Shown here one piece after another: positions 9,671-19,274 of a stretch of DNA of 40,185 nucleotides. The DNA is from an uncultured Lachnospiraceae bacterium (lineage in GTDB: Bacteria > Bacillota > Clostridia > Lachnospirales > Lachnospiraceae), in contig CAMNRH010000025.1 in NCBI GenBank assembly GCA_946552115.1, positions 1 through 40,185 on the forward strand. The letters are read 5' to 3'. Below the pieces are notes generated by a model. That model made no database searches, was not told the DNA's origin, and saw only the letters and a program-made list of their open reading frames with translations. Every line of letters begins with the position of its first letter. Position 1 is the stretch's first letter. The translations under genes were made by a program, and so were the position numbers.

Positions 9671-10834
9671 ATGTATAGCTATCATTGTTTAAATCCAATC
9701 TCAGATGTAGGGTTAGAGAAGTTTACGGAAGAATATGCCCCGGTAAGCACTACGGATAAGGCGGACGCGATTCTTGTAAGAAGCGCCGTGATGCATGAGA
9801 TGGAGTTCGGAAAGAAGCTCAAGGCAATCGGAAGAGCCGGAGCCGGGGTGAATAATATTCCTCTTGACAGATGTGCGGAGGAAGGAATCGTTGTATTTAA
9901 TACGCCGGGAGCAAATGCCAACGGCGTAAAGGAGCTTGTTATCGCCGGTATGCTTTTGGCTTCAAGAGATATTATCGGCGGAATTAACTGGGTGCAGGAA
10001 AACGAGGAGGACGGCAATATTGCCAAAGATGCCGAAAAGGCAAAGAAAGCATTCGCGGGCTGTGAGCTTGAAGGCAAGAAGCTGGGCGTTATCGGTCTGG
10101 GCGCTATCGGCGTGCTGGTTGCCAATGCGGCGACTCATCTCGGTATGGATGTGTATGGCTATGACCCGTATGTTTCGGTAGATTCCGCATGGAGGCTTTC
10201 AAGAAGCATTCATCATGCAAAGACGGCGGACGAGATTTACAGAGACTGCGACTATATTACTATCCATGTACCGGCTATGGACAGTACAAAGGGGATGATT
10301 GACAAAGGCGCTATCAGCCTGATGAAAGACGGAGTTGTCGTACTTAATTTTGCAAGGAATATATTAATAGACGAGGAAGCTATGGTAGACGCACTTTTGT
10401 CTGGAAAAGTAAAGCATTATGTGACGGATTTTCCAACGCCGGAAATTGTGGGAGTAAAAGGAGCTATTGTGATTCCCCATCTCGGAGCTTCTACGGAGGA
10501 GGCGGAGGATAACTGTGCAAAAATGGCGGTAAGACAGGTGAAAGATTATCTGGAAAACGGAAATATACATAATTCCGTCAATTATCCAAACTGTGATATG
10601 GGAATGCGGGGCGAACATACAAGGATTTTGCTTCTTCACAGAAATGTTCCGAATATGATTGGGCAGTTTACGAAAATACTTGCAGAGGACAATATGAATA
10701 TTGCGGATATGACCAATAAGAGCAAGGGGAAATATGCCTATACGATGATTGACATAGATTCCGAAGTTCCTGAGAGGGTGGCGGAGGATCTTGGAAATAT
10801 AAAAGAGGTGCTGAGAATCCGGGTGATTCGCTAG
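9671..10834 (+). CDS. serA: D-3-phosphoglycerate dehydrogenase
   Basis: NAD-dependent oxidation of 3-phosphoglycerate, the committed step of serine synthesis. The 387 residues place it among the shorter forms: a catalytic domain, the NAD fold with GLGAIGVLVANAATHLGM, the catalytic Arg in NFARN, His in IPHLGASTEEAEDN, and a C-terminal ACT domain from about residue 315 (LLLHRNVPNMIGQFTKIL). The large extra domain of long SerA forms is absent. Feedback control through the ACT domain is an inference. The gene starts 2 bp after serC, and a strong terminator follows. Confidence 0.95.
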   Translation: MYSYHCLNPISDVGLEKFTEEYAPVSTTDKADAILVRSAVMHEMEFGKKLKAIGRAGAGVNNIPLDRCAEEGIVVFNTPGANANGVKELVIAGMLLASRDIIGGINWVQENEEDGNIAKDAEKAKKAFAGCELEGKKLGVIGLGAIGVLVANAATHLGMDVYGYDPYVSVDSAWRLSRSIHHAKTADEIYRDCDYITIHVPAMDSTKGMIDKGAISLMKDGVVVLNFARNILIDEEAMVDALLSGKVKHYVTDFPTPEIVGVKGAIVIPHLGASTEEAEDNCAKMAVRQVKDYLENGNIHNSVNYPNCDMGMRGEHTRILLLHRNVPNMIGQFTKILAEDNMNIADMTNKSKGKYAYTMIDIDSEVPERVAEDLGNIKEVLRIRVIR

Positions 10835-10857
10835 GAGGATACGGCGGCAGGGAAAGG

Positions 10858-10917
10858 AGCTTCGTTCCCGGCAATGTCTTGATGAAAAAAGGACATCGCA
10901 GGGAACGAAGCTTTTTT
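10858..10917 (+). terminator. strong rho-independent terminator after serA
   Basis: A perfect 12-bp stem (AGCTTCGTTCCC with GGGAACGAAGCT) encloses a second small stem (ATGTC with GACAT) and is followed by six T. It closes the leuB-ilvD-ilvB-serC-serA block. On the opposite strand it lacks a good T run, so it is at best a weak terminator for the convergent PRPP synthetase gene. Confidence 0.92.
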
Positions 10918-10948
10918 AATTCGATAAATGAAAGAGCATATCACGATT

Positions 10949-12130
10949 CTATTGATCCGCTAACAGCTTGTGTCTGTCTAACAGTGTGTGAAGCTTCGCT
11001 GTCGGGTCAAGGACATGGCTCATCGTAATATCGTGGTTAAAGGAATCGATAATCAGCGCGATAAATTTACTCAAATCTGCAACGACAAAATAAGGCTTGT
11101 TTTTGGTTTCCGGCGGAAGATAAGTGAGATTTGTCGTAATCACTCTGTTGATATAGTTCTTTTCGTAATATTCGTCGAATTTCTCGAATCCGTCCGTAAA
11201 AAGTCCGAATGTTGTGCAGACAAATACCTTTGCGGCACCCCGATCTTTCATCTGTCTTGCGACGTCCAGCATGCTTTCGCCGGAAGAAATCATATCGTCT
11301 ACGATAATGACATTTTTTCCCTTAATGTCGGAGCCTAGAAATTCGTGGGCAACAATCGGATTTTTTCCGTTTACGATTTTGGAATAATCTCTGCGCTTAT
11401 AGAACATACCCATGTCGACGCCGATGACGTTGGAAAAATATACGGCGCGGTGCATCGCGCCCTCGTCCGGGCTTATAATCATCAGATGCTCTTTGTCTAC
11501 CGGGAGATCAGGCTCCGCACGGAGCAGCGCTTTCATAAACTGATAGGCTGTGGCAAAATTATCAAAGCCATGAAGCGGGATGGAGTTCTGCACTCTTGGG
11601 TCATGGGCGTCAAAGGTGATAATATTGCTAACTCCCATGTCAATCAGTTCCTGAAGTGCCAGCGCACAGTCTAAGGATTCCCGTTTTGTGCGTTTGTGCT
11701 GGCGGCTTTCGTAAAGGAACGGCATAATCACGTTAATCCGGTGAGCTTTTCCGGTTGCGGCGGATATAATCCGTTTTAAATCCTGATAGTGGTCATCCGG
11801 GGACATATGGTTTTTATATCCGTTCACTGTATAGGTAAGGCTGTAATTACATACGTCTACCATAACGAATAAATCCTTTCCGCGGATACTGTCCCGGATG
11901 ATTCCCTTTGCTTCTCCGGTGCCGAAGCGGGGGCAGGAGCAATCAATCAGGTAATTGTCAAGCTGGTAGCTGGAAAACAGGGGAGAGGTCAGAGATTCCT
12001 TGAGCGTGTCCTGGCGGAATTTTACAATATATTGGTTGACCTTTTCCCCGAGCGTTCTGCAGCTTTCAAGAGCTGCAATTTTAAGAGGGGCGACCGGAAG
12101 CGCCTCCTCCATTAATTTGATATTTGGCAT
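10949..12130 (-). CDS. prs: ribose-phosphate pyrophosphokinase (PRPP synthetase), divergent long form
   Basis: Makes 5-phosphoribosyl-1-diphosphate from ribose-5-phosphate and ATP for purine, pyrimidine, histidine and NAD synthesis. The PRPP-binding loop VIIVDDMISSGESML is clear in the C-terminal half. NVIMPFLYESRQHKRT matches the ATP/ribose-phosphate region (VIPYFGYARQDR in classical enzymes), and TFDAHDPRVQN follows. At 393 residues it is about 75 longer than classical Prs (about 315), with an N-terminal extension and insertions. This long form is, to my knowledge, common in Clostridia, but the enzyme is clearly diverged. AGGAG lies 6 nt before the ATG. It stands alone and is divergent from the DUF512 gene. 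Confidence 0.87.
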   Translation of the reverse strand: MPNIKLMEEALPVAPLKIAALESCRTLGEKVNQYIVKFRQDTLKESLTSPLFSSYQLDNYLIDCSCPRFGTGEAKGIIRDSIRGKDLFVMVDVCNYSLTYTVNGYKNHMSPDDHYQDLKRIISAATGKAHRINVIMPFLYESRQHKRTKRESLDCALALQELIDMGVSNIITFDAHDPRVQNSIPLHGFDNFATAYQFMKALLRAEPDLPVDKEHLMIISPDEGAMHRAVYFSNVIGVDMGMFYKRRDYSKIVNGKNPIVAHEFLGSDIKGKNVIIVDDMISSGESMLDVARQMKDRGAAKVFVCTTFGLFTDGFEKFDEYYEKNYINRVITTNLTYLPPETKNKPYFVVADLSKFIALIIDSFNHDITMSHVLDPTAKLHTLLDRHKLLADQ

Positions 12131-12235
12131 ATTCGTCTCCTGTAAAAAATGTTATAATTTGATATTTCGTATCGGTTTACTTTCAAATCATAACATTTTC
12201 TTTTATAGATGGTCAATGAAATCTTGATTTTTTCG

Positions 12236-12265
12236 TTGGACTATTCAGGTGGGATATTGTATGAT
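12236..12265 (+). promoter_or_regulatory. sigma-A-type promoter for the DUF512 gene
   Basis: TTGGAC at 12236-12241 and TATGAT at 12260-12265 are 18 bp apart. The start would be near 12272, downstream of the ATG at 12209, so the coding start must be further right (12311). Confidence 0.6.
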
Positions 12266-12310
12266 AGGTATGGTACAATGTATAGAAAGTATCTGAGGTG
12301 TATAAAAGAT

Positions 12311-13621
12311 ATGGTTCATAAGCATGTGATTAAGGAAATAGAGTCCGGAAGCATTGCGTCGGAGCTTGGGATAGAACCGGGGGATAAGCTGCTTGCGATT
12401 AATGATACAGAGATAGAGGATGTGTTTGATTATCATTTTTATGTAAATGATGAATGCCTTGTGCTGCTGATTGAAAAGCCGGACGGGGACCAGTGGGAGC
12501 TTGAGATAGAAAAGGACTATGAGGAGGATTTGGGAATTATATTTGAGCAGGGCCTTATGGATGAATATCGCTCCTGCCGGAATAAGTGTATGTTTTGTTT
12601 TATAGACCAGATGCCCCGGGGAATGAGGGATACCTTGTATTTTAAGGACGACGATTCCAGACTCTCTTTTTTACAGGGAAATTATGTTACACTTACAAAT
12701 ATGAGTGATTATGACATTGAGCGGATTATCCGTTATCATCTGGAGCCTATTAATATCTCTTTTCAGACGATGAATCCCGAGCTTCGGTGCAGGATGCTTC
12801 ACAATCGTTTCGCGGGGGAAGCGCTTAAGAAAGTGGACAGGCTCTATGAGGGCGGAATCGAGATGAACGGGCAGATTGTGCTTTGTAAGGGAGTGAATGA
12901 CGGGGCCGAGCTTGACAGAAGTATCCGTGATATGTCAAAATATATTCCCTGTCTCAGGAGTGTGTCGGTGGTTCCGGTCGGGCTTACAAAGTACCGTGAG
13001 GGCTTATATCCTCTGGAGCCCTTTACAGGAGAGGACGCAAAAGAGGTTCTGCGCATGGTTCACAGGTGGCAGGAGGAGCTGTATGAAAGGTATGGGATTC
13101 ATTTTATTCATGCGGGCGACGAGTGGTATATCCTTGCCGGGGAGGCGCTTCCGGAGGCGGAACGGTATGACGGTTACCTCCAGCTTGAAAACGGTGTGGG
13201 AATGTTAAGACTCTTTATAGATGAATTTGAGGAGGCGTATCGTTCTTTGCAGGGAGATAACAGGAAAAGAGAGATTTCCGCCGCAACGGGGCTTCTTGCG
13301 TATCCGTATATTAAGCGGATGGCAGAGCGTATCAGAGAAAAGTATCCGGAGACGTCCGTATTTGTTTATCCGATTAAAAATGATTTTTTCGGAGAACGGA
13401 TTACCGTATCCGGTCTGATTACCGGGACGGATTTAATTACGCAGCTTAAGGGCAGAAAGCTCGGGGAAAAGCTTCTTTTGCCATGCAGTATGTTCCGAAG
13501 CGGGGAGACAGTGTTTTTAGATGATACGACTCTTGAGGAAGTGAAGGAAGCTTTACAAGTAGAAGCAGATATTGTAAAATCAAGTGGTCAGGATTTTATA
13601 GATGCAATTATAGGAGATTAA
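12311..13621 (+). CDS. DUF512 / radical-SAM-like protein with N-terminal PDZ domain
   Basis: Conserved protein of unknown reaction. From the ATG at 12311 (AGGTG about 10 nt upstream) it has 436 residues. Residues 1-65 resemble a PDZ domain ([20 protein letters not shown]). A cluster [12 protein letters not shown] follows, giving a C-x3-C-x2-C pattern typical of radical SAM 4Fe-4S sites. The C-terminal half is DUF512-like ([33 protein letters not shown]). The longer reading from 12209 is rejected because a good promoter lies inside it. It starts the conserved clostridial order DUF512-der-plsY-gpsA-spoIVA and ends 4 bp before der. A link to ribosome or membrane-protein biogenesis is only suggested by those neighbours. 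Confidence 0.88.
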   Translation: MVHKHVIKEIESGSIASELGIEPGDKLLAINDTEIEDVFDYHFYVNDECLVLLIEKPDGDQWELEIEKDYEEDLGIIFEQGLMDEYRSCRNKCMFCFIDQMPRGMRDTLYFKDDDSRLSFLQGNYVTLTNMSDYDIERIIRYHLEPINISFQTMNPELRCRMLHNRFAGEALKKVDRLYEGGIEMNGQIVLCKGVNDGAELDRSIRDMSKYIPCLRSVSVVPVGLTKYREGLYPLEPFTGEDAKEVLRMVHRWQEELYERYGIHFIHAGDEWYILAGEALPEAERYDGYLQLENGVGMLRLFIDEFEEAYRSLQGDNRKREISAATGLLAYPYIKRMAERIREKYPETSVFVYPIKNDFFGERITVSGLITGTDLITQLKGRKLGEKLLLPCSMFRSGETVFLDDTTLEEVKEALQVEADIVKSSGQDFIDAIIGD

Positions 13622-13625
13622 AAAT

Positions 13626-14954
13626 ATGAGCAAACCAGTAGTAGCGATTGTGGGAAGACCTAATGTGGGTAAGTCTACGCTGTTTAATGCACTGGCGGGG
13701 GAGAAGATATCAATTGTAGAGGATACGCCGGGAGTGACAAGAGACCGCATTTATGCGGAGACAGAATGGCTTGGCAGGTCATTTACACTGATTGATACAG
13801 GCGGTATTGAGCCGGAAAGTAAGGATATCATTCTTTCCCAGATGCGGGAGCAGGCGCAGATTGCCATTGATACGGCGGATGTTATTATATTTATTACAGA
13901 CGTCCGTCAGGGTCTTGTGGATGCGGATTCTAAGGTGGCGGATATGCTTAGAAGAAGCGGAAAGCCAATTGTACTTGTTGTAAATAAGGTAGACAGCTTT
14001 GAAAAATTTATGCCGGACGTATATGAATTTTATAATCTGGGAATCGGCGAGCCGGTTCCGGTGTCGGCGTCGTCCCGTCTCGGTATCGGGGATATGCTGG
14101 ATGCGGTAGCGGAGCATTTCCCGGAAAATATGGGAGAGGAAGAGGAGGACGAGCGTCCGAGAGTGGCCATTGTAGGAAAGCCAAATGTGGGAAAATCTTC
14201 GATTATTAATAAGCTCCTGGGAGAGGAGAGAGTTATCGTATCCGACATTGCGGGGACGACAAGGGATGCTATTGATACAGATATTGTACACAACGGAAAG
14301 GAATATGTATTTATTGATACGGCAGGACTTCGGAGGAAGAATAAAATTAAGGAAGAGCTGGAGCGCTACAGCATTATCCGCACGGTAACTGCCGTGGAGC
14401 GGGCCGATGTGGTGCTGATTGTAATCGACGCCGTAGAGGGCGTAACCGAGCAGGATGCCAAGATTGCCGGGATTGCCCATGAAAGAGGAAAGGGGATTAT
14501 AATTGTTGTAAATAAATGGGACGCCATTGAGAAAAATGACAAAACCATGAAAGAATATGAAAATGAGGTGAGGAGAGTACTCTCCTTTATGCCCTATGCA
14601 GAGATTATGTATGTTTCCGCAGAGACAGGGCAGCGTCTTTGGAAGCTTTATGACGTTATCGACATGGTAATTGAAAACCAGACGCTGCGGGTGGCGACCG
14701 GAGTTTTAAATGAGATTATGACAGAGGCGGTCGCGATGCAGCAGCCGCCGTCAGATAAAGGAAAACGGCTAAAGCTTTATTATATGACCCAGGTGTCTGT
14801 AAAGCCTCCAACCTTTGTCGTTTTTGTAAATGACAGGGAGCTGATGCATTTTTCTTATCAGAGATATCTGGAAAATAAGATTCGGGAGGCGTTTGGTTTT
14901 AAAGGAACCTCTCTTAAATTTTTTGTGCGGGAGAGAAAGGAGAAGGAACGCTAG
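13626..14954 (+). CDS. der: ribosome-assembly GTPase Der (EngA)
   Basis: Essential double GTPase needed for 50S ribosomal subunit maturation. The 442 residues show two tandem G domains: the first has [24 protein letters not shown] and NKVD; the second has [31 protein letters not shown] and NKWD. A C-terminal KH-like domain follows. The start is 4 bp after the DUF512 stop, with GGAG upstream. plsY begins 3 bp after its end. Confidence 0.97.
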   Translation: MSKPVVAIVGRPNVGKSTLFNALAGEKISIVEDTPGVTRDRIYAETEWLGRSFTLIDTGGIEPESKDIILSQMREQAQIAIDTADVIIFITDVRQGLVDADSKVADMLRRSGKPIVLVVNKVDSFEKFMPDVYEFYNLGIGEPVPVSASSRLGIGDMLDAVAEHFPENMGEEEEDERPRVAIVGKPNVGKSSIINKLLGEERVIVSDIAGTTRDAIDTDIVHNGKEYVFIDTAGLRRKNKIKEELERYSIIRTVTAVERADVVLIVIDAVEGVTEQDAKIAGIAHERGKGIIIVVNKWDAIEKNDKTMKEYENEVRRVLSFMPYAEIMYVSAETGQRLWKLYDVIDMVIENQTLRVATGVLNEIMTEAVAMQQPPSDKGKRLKLYYMTQVSVKPPTFVVFVNDRELMHFSYQRYLENKIREAFGFKGTSLKFFVRERKEKER

Positions 14955-14957
14955 GAG

Positions 14958-15602
14958 ATGGAACGTTTAGTATGTGTAGCGATTGGATATGGGTTTGGTC
15001 TTTTTCAGACAGGCTATATTTACGGAAAGCTTCATCATGTGGACATCCGTCAGCATGGAAGCGGAAATGCGGGAACGACCAACGCACTCCGGACATTGGG
15101 GTGGAAAGCAGGATTGATTACATTTTTGGGGGATGCGTTTAAATGTATTTTTGCCGTGCTTGCCGCAAGGTTTTTGTTCGGCAATTCGCATCCGGATATC
15201 CTGCCAGTGCTTGCTATGTATGCGGGGATGGGGGCGGTACTTGGACACAATTACCCTTTTTATCTGAAATTCAAAGGAGGAAAGGGAATTGCAGCGACGG
15301 CAGGGCTTCTCGCGAGTACGGTAAATATCTGGATGGTTTTGATTTGTCTTGTTGTGTTTGTCGGGACGGTGGCCGTGACCCGGTACGTGTCGTTAGGCTC
15401 TCTGTTTGTAGTGATTATCTATCTGGCGGAGGTAGTTCTGTACGGTCAGGCGGGAGGCTTCGGCGTAGAAGCCCCGTATGTATATGAGATGTACGCGGTG
15501 GCTGCGTTTTTGATGCTGTCCGCCTTTTATAAGCACAGAGAGAATATTAAGAGGCTGTTATCCGGAACGGAAAACAAGCTTAGCTTTGGAAAAAATAAAT
15601 AA
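14958..15602 (+). CDS. plsY: acyl-phosphate:glycerol-3-phosphate acyltransferase PlsY
   Basis: Polytopic membrane enzyme that transfers an acyl group from acyl-phosphate to glycerol-3-phosphate, the first step of phospholipid synthesis. The 214 residues have several hydrophobic helices and the family loops IRQHGSGNAGTTNALRTLG and GHNYPFYLKFKGGKGIA. It lies between der and gpsA, whose product supplies glycerol-3-phosphate, so the substrate maker and user are adjacent. Confidence 0.95.
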   Translation: MERLVCVAIGYGFGLFQTGYIYGKLHHVDIRQHGSGNAGTTNALRTLGWKAGLITFLGDAFKCIFAVLAARFLFGNSHPDILPVLAMYAGMGAVLGHNYPFYLKFKGGKGIAATAGLLASTVNIWMVLICLVVFVGTVAVTRYVSLGSLFVVIIYLAEVVLYGQAGGFGVEAPYVYEMYAVAAFLMLSAFYKHRENIKRLLSGTENKLSFGKNK

Positions 15603-15633
15603 ATAATAAAAAATCAATATAGGAGGATGTCAA

Positions 15634-16647
15634 ATGGCAAAGGTAGGTGTTATGGGAGCGGGAAGCTGGGGAACGGCTCTGGCACTTTTGCTTCACAAAA
15701 ACGGTCACAGTGTGACGGTCTGGTCGATTAGCCAGGAGGAGGTTACAATGCTCTCAGAAGAGAGGGAGCATAAAAGTAAGCTTCCGGGCGTAAAGCTTCC
15801 GGAAGAGATGGAATTTACCACAGATGTAGAAAAGGCGGTAAAAGGAAAGGATTTTGCAGTGTTAGCGGTACCGTCTCCGTTTACAAGAGGTACGGCGCGC
15901 AGCATGAAGCCTTATGTAGCGGACGGACAGATTCTTGTAGATGTGGCGAAAGGAATCGAGGAGGATACATTGATGACTTTGTCACAGCAGATTAAAGAGG
16001 AGATTCCGCAGGCAGACGTGGCGGTTCTTTCCGGTCCGAGTCATGCGGAGGAGGTGGGAAGAGGACTTCCCACAGCTGTTGTCATCGGCGCGCGTTCGAA
16101 AGAGACGGCGGATTATCTTCAGGAAATGTTTATGAACGAGGTGTTCCGGGTATACACAAGCCCGGATATGCTGGGCATGGAGCTTGGCGGCTCTCTTAAG
16201 AATGTTATTGCCCTTGCTGCCGGAATTGCCGACGGGATGGGATACGGCGATAATACAAAGGCCGCCTTAATTACAAGAGGGATTGCGGAAATCGCAAAGC
16301 TTGGCGTTGAAATGGGCGGCGCCATTGAAAGCTTTACAGGTCTTACGGGAATCGGGGACCTGATTGTAACCTGTGCCAGCGTTCACAGCCGTAACCGAAA
16401 AGCCGGTTATCTTATGGGACAGGGGAAAACTATGCAGGAGGCGATGGATGAGGTTCAGATGGTCGTGGAGGGAGTTTATTCTACGAAAGCGGCTGTACAA
16501 TTAGGGAAAAAATACGGAGTGTCGCTTCCGATTATTAATAAGGTGAATGAGGTATTATTTGAAAATAAAGATCCGAAAGAAGCCGTAAATGAGCTTATGT
16601 TAAGAGACGGAAAGGCTGAACATACGGCGCTGCCCTGGAAAGAATAA
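15634..16647 (+). CDS. gpsA: NAD(P)H-dependent glycerol-3-phosphate dehydrogenase
   Basis: Reduces dihydroxyacetone phosphate to sn-glycerol-3-phosphate for phospholipid synthesis. The 337-residue length is standard. It has the N-terminal Rossmann motif GAGSWGTALA, LSGPSHAEEVGRGLPTAVV, the catalytic Lys in GGSLKNVIALAAGIADG, and GLTGIGDLIVTCASVHSRNR. Its AGGAGG site lies 7-8 nt before the ATG. It is the third gene after der in the same direction and probably cotranscribed with plsY. Confidence 0.96.
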   Translation: MAKVGVMGAGSWGTALALLLHKNGHSVTVWSISQEEVTMLSEEREHKSKLPGVKLPEEMEFTTDVEKAVKGKDFAVLAVPSPFTRGTARSMKPYVADGQILVDVAKGIEEDTLMTLSQQIKEEIPQADVAVLSGPSHAEEVGRGLPTAVVIGARSKETADYLQEMFMNEVFRVYTSPDMLGMELGGSLKNVIALAAGIADGMGYGDNTKAALITRGIAEIAKLGVEMGGAIESFTGLTGIGDLIVTCASVHSRNRKAGYLMGQGKTMQEAMDEVQMVVEGVYSTKAAVQLGKKYGVSLPIINKVNEVLFENKDPKEAVNELMLRDGKAEHTALPWKE

Positions 16648-16662
16648 TTTTTGCCGTGTCAG

Positions 16663-16691
16663 TTCTAAAGCCTCCGGTGTCTGCATACATT
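16663..16691 (+). promoter_or_regulatory. candidate sigma-E (mother-cell) promoter for spoIVA
   Basis: CATACATT at 16684-16691 matches the known sigma-E -10 consensus (CATACA-T). A weaker -35-like TTCTAAA lies at 16663-16669, 14 bp upstream. spoIVA is a known sigma-E target in Bacillus, which supports the reading. The -35 is poor, so this is inference. Confidence 0.5.
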
Positions 16692-16719
16692 GGTATCAGC
16701 ATAACAAGGGGGTATTAGA

Positions 16720-18192
16720 ATGGATACGTTTCAGTTGTACAAAGATATCGGGGGCAGAACGAATGGCGAAATATATATCGGAGTGGTAGGTCCTGTGCGG
16801 ACAGGGAAATCTACATTTATTAAGCGTTTCATGGATGTTCTGGTACTCCCGCATATGGAGGATGAGCACGGGAAAGCAAGAACGAGAGATGAGCTGCCGC
16901 AGTCGGCGTCAGGAAGAACAATTATGACAACGGAGCCGAAATTTGTGCCGAAAGAGGCCGCCGAAATCAGGCTTTCGGAGGATGTCGCGGTGAAAGTGCG
17001 TCTGATTGACTGTGTCGGGTATATGGTAGAAGGCGCCGCGGGCCATGTGGAGGGAAGCGAAGAGCGCCAGGTAAAGACGCCCTGGTTTGACTATGAGATT
17101 CCGTTTACAAAGGCAGCCGGAATCGGTACCAGAAAGGTGATTCATGATCATTCGACGATAGGAATTGTCATTACGACCGACGGGAGCATCGGAGAAATTG
17201 AGAGAGAAAACTACAGGGAGGCAGAAGGAAAGACAATCAGAGAGCTTCAGAGTATAGGAAAACCGTTTATCGTGCTTGTGAATTCAAAAAAACCATATGG
17301 AGACGATGCAAAAAGGGTTATGGAGGAGCTGGAGCAGGAGTACGGTGTAAAAGCGCTTCCGGTAAATTGTGAACAGCTGAAGGAAGAGGATATCTATAAA
17401 ATTATGGAAGAGGTCCTGTTTGAATTTCCGGTTTCAGAAATCCAGTTTTTTATTCCCAAATGGGTGGAAATGCTTCCGCGGGATCATAGACTAAAACAGG
17501 AGCTTTTGACGCATATTAAAGGTATTTTAGAAAGTTTTTGCGAAATCCGGGATGCGGCCGGAGGCATTGAGCCGCCGGAAAGCCAGTATATAGATGAGTG
17601 TAAAGTAGATCATATCGCGATGGATACCGGCTGTGTCAGAGTCCGCATTGAAATTGCGGAAAAATATTATTATGAAATGCTCAGCGAGCTTACCGGGACG
17701 CATATTGCAAGTCAGTATGAGCTGATTGCCGAAATGAAAAATCTTTCTGAGTTAAAGGCAGAGTATGAAGGAGTAAAGGATGCATTTTCCCTGGTACGCA
17801 TGAAAGGCTATGGGGTGGTAAGTCCTTCTAAGGAAGAGATTACCTTAAATGAGCCGGAGATTATCAAACAGGGAAATAAATACGGCGTCAAAATACATTC
17901 TCAGGCGCCGTCGATTCACCTGATTCGGGCAAATATTGAAACAGAGATAGCTCCGATTGTCGGAAATGAACAGCAGGCGAAGGATTTGATTGAATATATA
18001 GAGGAAGCGAAGCAGAGTGAGGATGGAATCTGGGGAACCAATATTTTCGGAAAGTCCATAGAGGATTTGGTTATGGACGGAATGAGAAATAAAATTGCGA
18101 TGATTAATGACGAGAGCCAGACGAAGCTTCAGGATACGATGCAGAAGATTGTAAATGACAGCAACGGCGGAATGGTGTGTATTATCATTTAA
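16720..18192 (+). CDS. spoIVA: stage IV sporulation protein A (coat morphogenetic ATPase)
   Basis: Mother-cell protein that polymerises on the forespore surface as the base of the spore coat, using ATP. The 490 residues are close to the Bacillus length. The Walker A motif GPVRTGKST has Lys at residue 30, as in Bacillus, and the C terminus ends GGMVCIII, the conserved tail needed for membrane docking. The start follows AAGGGGG. It lies after gpsA and is likely transcribed separately during sporulation. Its presence marks the organism as a spore former or a recent descendant of one. Confidence 0.97.
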   Translation: MDTFQLYKDIGGRTNGEIYIGVVGPVRTGKSTFIKRFMDVLVLPHMEDEHGKARTRDELPQSASGRTIMTTEPKFVPKEAAEIRLSEDVAVKVRLIDCVGYMVEGAAGHVEGSEERQVKTPWFDYEIPFTKAAGIGTRKVIHDHSTIGIVITTDGSIGEIERENYREAEGKTIRELQSIGKPFIVLVNSKKPYGDDAKRVMEELEQEYGVKALPVNCEQLKEEDIYKIMEEVLFEFPVSEIQFFIPKWVEMLPRDHRLKQELLTHIKGILESFCEIRDAAGGIEPPESQYIDECKVDHIAMDTGCVRVRIEIAEKYYYEMLSELTGTHIASQYELIAEMKNLSELKAEYEGVKDAFSLVRMKGYGVVSPSKEEITLNEPEIIKQGNKYGVKIHSQAPSIHLIRANIETEIAPIVGNEQQAKDLIEYIEEAKQSEDGIWGTNIFGKSIEDLVMDGMRNKIAMINDESQTKLQDTMQKIVNDSNGGMVCIII

Positions 18193-18216
18193 ACGTAAAA
18201 GAAAATACATTAAACA

Positions 18217-18245
18217 TTGCATTCTTTTGTCAAAAGGTATAAAAT
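18217..18245 (+). promoter_or_regulatory. candidate sigma-A promoter for the mogA-like gene
   Basis: TTGCAT at 18217-18222 and TAAAAT at 18240-18245 are 17 bp apart, in the gap after spoIVA. An overlapping alternative, TTGTCA at 18227-18232, has only a poor -10. Confidence 0.45.
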
Positions 18246-18312
18246 TTTAATAGTGTAGTGAAAATTAGCTGGTATATGTCAGATACAGAAGAAAAACGGA
18301 TGGAGGAACAAG

Positions 18313-18783
18313 ATGAGGGTTGCGATTATCACGGCAAGCACGGCAGTTTACAAAGAAAGAGAAGAGAACCAGAGCGGCGAGGTAATTCGCGAGATGGCGG
18401 AAGATGCCGGCATGAAAGTTATCTTTATGAAAGCGCTCCCAAATGACAGAAAAGTATTGTCTACGGTATTTCAGAGAATGGCGGACAATCATTTGGCAGA
18501 TTTGATTCTTACGACAGGAGGCGCGGGCTGCGCGCCGGATGATTGTACTCCTGAGGCGACACTGGATGTGGTGGACAGACAGATTGCAGGAATTCCGGAG
18601 GGAATGCGTGCGCATATGCTGTCCATGACGAAACGGACGATGCTTAACAGAAGCGCGGCAGGTATCAGGGGAGACGTCCTGATTGTAAATCTTCCGGGAA
18701 AGCCGGGAGCGGTAAAGGAATGCTTCGGATATATTCTGCCGGAGGTTATGCATGCGGTAAAAGTGATTAAGGGAGAGGCGTAA
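18313..18783 (+). CDS. MogA/MoaB-family molybdenum-cofactor protein
   Basis: Members adenylylate molybdopterin before metal insertion. The 156 residues match the MoaB/Mog fold: [20 protein letters not shown] at the N terminus, [18 protein letters not shown] in the middle (the TTGG-G substrate loop), and [18 protein letters not shown] near the end. GGAGG lies about 7 nt upstream of the ATG. No other molybdenum-cofactor genes are in the window, so it is an orphan here, followed 2 bp later by rnhA. MogA and MoaB cannot be told apart by eye, so no gene symbol is given. Confidence 0.88.
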   Translation: MRVAIITASTAVYKEREENQSGEVIREMAEDAGMKVIFMKALPNDRKVLSTVFQRMADNHLADLILTTGGAGCAPDDCTPEATLDVVDRQIAGIPEGMRAHMLSMTKRTMLNRSAAGIRGDVLIVNLPGKPGAVKECFGYILPEVMHAVKVIKGEA

Positions 18784-18785
18784 AT

Positions 18786-19274
18786 ATGCAGGTGAGCATC
18801 TATACGGACGGGGCGGCCAGAGGGAATCCGGACGGTCCCGGAGGATACGGTACAGTTCTGGAATACGTGGACAGTAAGGGGGAGCTTCATACAAAGGAGC
18901 TGTCCCAGGGATATAAAAAAACGACAAATAACCGAATGGAATTGATGGCGGTTATTGCAGGACTTGAGGCGCTTAATCGTCCGTGTGACGTGAGCCTGTA
19001 TTCCGATTCCAAATATGTGGTAGATGCCTTTAATCAAAACTGGATTGGAGGCTGGATAAAAAAAGGCTGGAAACGAGGGAAAAACGAACCGGTAAAAAAT
19101 ATTGATTTGTGGAAACGGCTTTTAAAGGCGAAAGAAACTCACCATGTAACCTTTCATTGGGTAAAAGGACACGATGGACATCCGCAGAATGAAAGATGCG
19201 ACCAGCTTGCAACGTCGGCGGCGGATGGAGATGGGCTGATTGATGATTTTCAATTGGGGACGGAGGAAAATTAA
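18786..19274 (+). CDS. rnhA: ribonuclease HI, with repeat-derived C terminus
   Basis: Cleaves the RNA strand of RNA:DNA hybrids. The active-site carboxylates are visible as Asp8 ([11 protein letters not shown]-like start), Glu52 (NNRMEL), Asp74 (YSDSKYV) and Asp139 (NERCDQLA); the basic handle region [15 protein letters not shown] is also present. The family ends soon after LATSAA. Here the last eight residues, FQLGTEEN, and the stop codon are encoded by the left arm of a 52-bp palindrome (19247-19298), so the original end was probably replaced by the repeat. rnpB lies just downstream on the same strand and may be cotranscribed. Confidence 0.93.
   Translation: MQVSIYTDGAARGNPDGPGGYGTVLEYVDSKGELHTKELSQGYKKTTNNRMELMAVIAGLEALNRPCDVSLYSDSKYVVDAFNQNWIGGWIKKGWKRGKNEPVKNIDLWKRLLKAKETHHVTFHWVKGHDGHPQNERCDQLATSAADGDGLIDDFQLGTEEN

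Noticed and set aside
12209-12310. Upstream ATG extension of the DUF512 protein
   Set aside because: A good promoter (TTGGAC-N18-TATGAT) lies inside it, so the predicted mRNA begins after this ATG; the extra residues look non-conserved.
13779-14480. Long minus-strand frame (233 codons) opposite der
   Set aside because: Shadow of the der coding sequence; composition is unlike a protein and there is no ribosome binding site.
18265-18927. Minus-strand frame (220 codons) across mogA-like and rnhA
   Set aside because: It spans two well-supported plus-strand genes and looks like a shadow.
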